A stretch of 18,231 nucleotides of DNA from Alphaproteobacteria bacterium (GTDB lineage Bacteria > Pseudomonadota > Alphaproteobacteria > ATCC43930 > CGMCC-115725): positions 1 through 18,231 of the forward strand of contig JASHUX010000050.1 of the NCBI GenBank assembly GCA_030039775.1, written 5' to 3'. The notes below the pieces were generated by a model. That model saw nothing but the letters and a program-made list of their open reading frames with translations, had not been told where the DNA came from and ran no database searches. This document shows, piece after piece, positions 14,757 to 18,231 of this stretch (within the stretch, counting starts at the first letter, position 1; every line of letters starts with the position of its first letter). Position numbers and translations under genes: made by a program.

Positions 14757-14757
<1 letters not shown>
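14056..14757 (-). CDS. SIMPL-domain (DUF541) exported protein
   Basis: The protein has 233 residues from a GTG at 14757 that overlaps the aconitase stop by one base (TAGTG), with AAGGCGG a few bases upstream inside the aconitase gene. A longer frame up to 15105 is an aconitase shadow and is rejected. Residues 1-20 form a Sec signal peptide ending APALA. The rest fits the SIMPL/DUF541 domain: HLDQTAERTAPRDELTVELRAEATG near the start and the closing TISLTVSADIAL. SIMPL proteins are periplasmic or membrane-associated; E. coli YggE is linked to oxidative stress, otherwise roles are unknown. A Gly/Pro/Met/Ala-rich insert (about 192-220) is unusual low complexity. Coupling to aconitase suggests co-expression, not necessarily a shared function. 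Confidence 0.82.
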
Positions 14758-17459
<2,702 letters not shown>

Positions 17460-17564
17460 GGGGAATGTGCCTCCCTTCCGACGGCGCTCTGAGGCTGACG
17501 ACACGGTGTGCTTACCATGGCGGGTGTCGCGGGCGCCATGTCGCACCGCGCCGCACCCATTATG

Positions 17565-17576
17565 GCTGCATGCAGC
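17565..17576. promoter_or_regulatory. 12-bp perfect palindrome, possible operator
   Basis: GCTGCATGCAGC is fully self-complementary and lies next to a CATAAT (minus strand, just downstream of it for acnA transcription). Its place between divergent genes fits a dimeric regulator site. A 12-bp palindrome can occur by chance, and I recognise no regulator. Confidence 0.25.
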
Positions 17577-17711
17577 GGGATCAAAATACCATTATTTCGC
17601 CATGTTTTGAGCAAACGCCGGTCGGATTCGGTTTTCATATTTTTGGGCGAGGGCCGATTTCATTCGTCCCTTACCTCCGTAGCGGTCCATCCCCCCGACC
17701 GCTCGTCTCAG

Positions 17712-17739
17712 CGGCCCCGGTTTCCCCCAACCGGGGCCG
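17712..17739 (+). other. Strong GC-rich hairpin in the ccmA leader
   Basis: An 11-bp perfect stem (17712-17722 with 17729-17739) closes a 6-base loop TCCCCC. It ends 42 bases before the ccmA ATG. It is followed by TTACCTTTCT, not a proper T-run, so an intrinsic terminator is doubtful; an attenuator, RNA-stability element or dispersed palindrome is as likely. Confidence 0.5.
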
Positions 17740-17781
17740 TTACCTTTCTGGCCTCGGCGAATCCCCCTATGATCGCGCCGT

Positions 17782-18231
17782 ATGGATCGTCCCGGAAATT
17801 CCTGGTTTAGCGCGGCGGATCTGGCCTGTCGCCGCGGCGAGCGGTTGGTATTCACGAGTCTGTCATTCGCGCTTGCTCCTGGCCAAGCGCTGATCCTGCG
17901 CGGCCCCAACGGCAGCGGCAAATCGAGCCTGTTGCGGCTGATGGCCGGCCTGAGCCCGCCGGAACAAGGCGAATTGTCGTGGGGTGGGGCGAATATCGCG
18001 GACGATCCGGCGGCCCATCGCGCCCGTCTGCACTTTATCGGGCATCTGGACGGCATCAAACCGGCCCTCAGCGTGTCCGAAACGCTTCGATTCTGGGCCG
18101 GCATGCGCGGTGGACCGGATCGCGTTCCGAACGCGCTGGACCATTTTCGGCTCGGCCGTCTTGCAACTCTGCCGTGTCGATTCCTCTCGGCGGGCGAACG
18201 CAAGCGGCTGGCCCTGGCGCGCCTGATCGCG
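17782..18231 (+). CDS. ccmA: Cytochrome c biogenesis (heme exporter) ATP-binding protein CcmA, N-terminal part
   Basis: The frame runs from the ATG at 17782 through the last base, giving the first 150 residues; the C-terminus lies outside. It is an ABC ATPase: Walker A GPNGSGKSS (about 41-49), LLRLMAGLSPPEQGEL after it, and the signature LSAGERKRLALARL at the end. Together with FIGHLDGIKPALSVSETLRFW, this is the CcmA pattern (GH-x-x-G-x-K in the Q-loop to helical region). CcmA powers the CcmBC complex that releases holo-CcmE during heme delivery for c-type cytochromes at the inner membrane. The start has no clear Shine-Dalgarno sequence. Its place divergent from acnA, probably followed by ccmB and ccmC beyond the window, supports the call. 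Confidence 0.92.
   Translation, partial: MDRPGNSWFSAADLACRRGERLVFTSLSFALAPGQALILRGPNGSGKSSLLRLMAGLSPPEQGELSWGGANIADDPAAHRARLHFIGHLDGIKPALSVSETLRFWAGMRGGPDRVPNALDHFRLGRLATLPCRFLSAGERKRLALARLIA

Larger units (their letters stand above)
17460..17781. other. Divergent promoter region between acnA and ccmA
   Basis: About 320 bases without a gene. On the acnA side lies its ribosome-binding site (17470-17477) and a leader of unusual length. A perfect 12-bp palindrome, GCTGCATGCAGC, sits at 17565-17576 in an AT-richer patch (17580-17645) that probably holds the promoters for both directions; I could not fix -35/-10 boxes with confidence. The ccmA side carries a strong hairpin at 17712-17739. Confidence 0.5.

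Noticed and set aside
17712..17750. Intrinsic terminator between acnA and ccmA
   Set aside because: The hairpin is strong but has no T-run on either strand, and both genes point away from this region.

Overview
This is a high-G+C, densely packed stretch of bacterial chromosome, most likely from an alphaproteobacterium (Hyphomicrobiales or Rhodospirillales type). The evidence is the company the genes keep: a SUV3-like helicase running into an S4 RNA-binding gene, an extensin-family lipoprotein, a DUF1223 protein, and aconitase divergent from ccmA. The palindromic repeat with a CTTGA loop also fits that class. No species can be named from this window. Most of the DNA is coding; convergent genes meet within a few bases (from a 17-base overlap to a 3-base gap). 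I saw no tRNA, rRNA, CRISPR array or intact mobile element.

Layout. 1-144 is the tail of a molybdenum hydroxylase large subunit (CoxL/XdhA family). 175-839 is a toxin-antitoxin pair, PIN toxin first and ribbon-helix-helix antitoxin second, behind an AT-rich promoter-like stretch. 843-1595 (minus) is a PhoH-like ATPase. 1596-1907 holds a likely VOC (glyoxalase) gene remnant that ends exactly at a pair of inverted palindromic repeats. 1938-4888 (plus) is the most unusual part: a periplasmic substrate-binding protein without permease or ATPase, then a three-part protein joining a 2Fe-2S ferredoxin, a class III nucleotide cyclase and two CDGSH iron-sulfur motifs, then a small two-TM membrane protein. 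4872-5917 (minus) is an ETHE1-like persulfide dioxygenase/rhodanese gene broken by a one-base frameshift. 6004-7348 (minus) runs DoxX-like protein, ribosome hibernation factor, L,D-transpeptidase. 7456-8184 (plus) is an extensin-family lipoprotein. 8185-11220 (minus) is a molbindin, the SUV3-like helicase and an S4 protein. 11396-13261 (plus) is htpG behind a good heat-shock promoter. 13258-17459 (minus) is aconitase, a coupled SIMPL protein and a DUF1223 protein. 17782 to the end (plus) is the start of ccmA.

How they may work together. The housekeeping parts cover the TCA cycle (acnA), cytochrome c maturation (ccmA), proteostasis (htpG, HPF), RNA processing (helicase, S4, PhoH) and the envelope (L,D-transpeptidase, extensin-like lipoprotein). 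The candidate new system is the 1938-4888 cluster. My inference is that a periplasmic ligand signal and a redox or Fe-S status signal converge on cyclic-nucleotide production. The convergent persulfide dioxygenase gene and the Fe-S domains make sulfur or Fe-S status one possible input. The domain assignments are strong; the signalling model is speculative.
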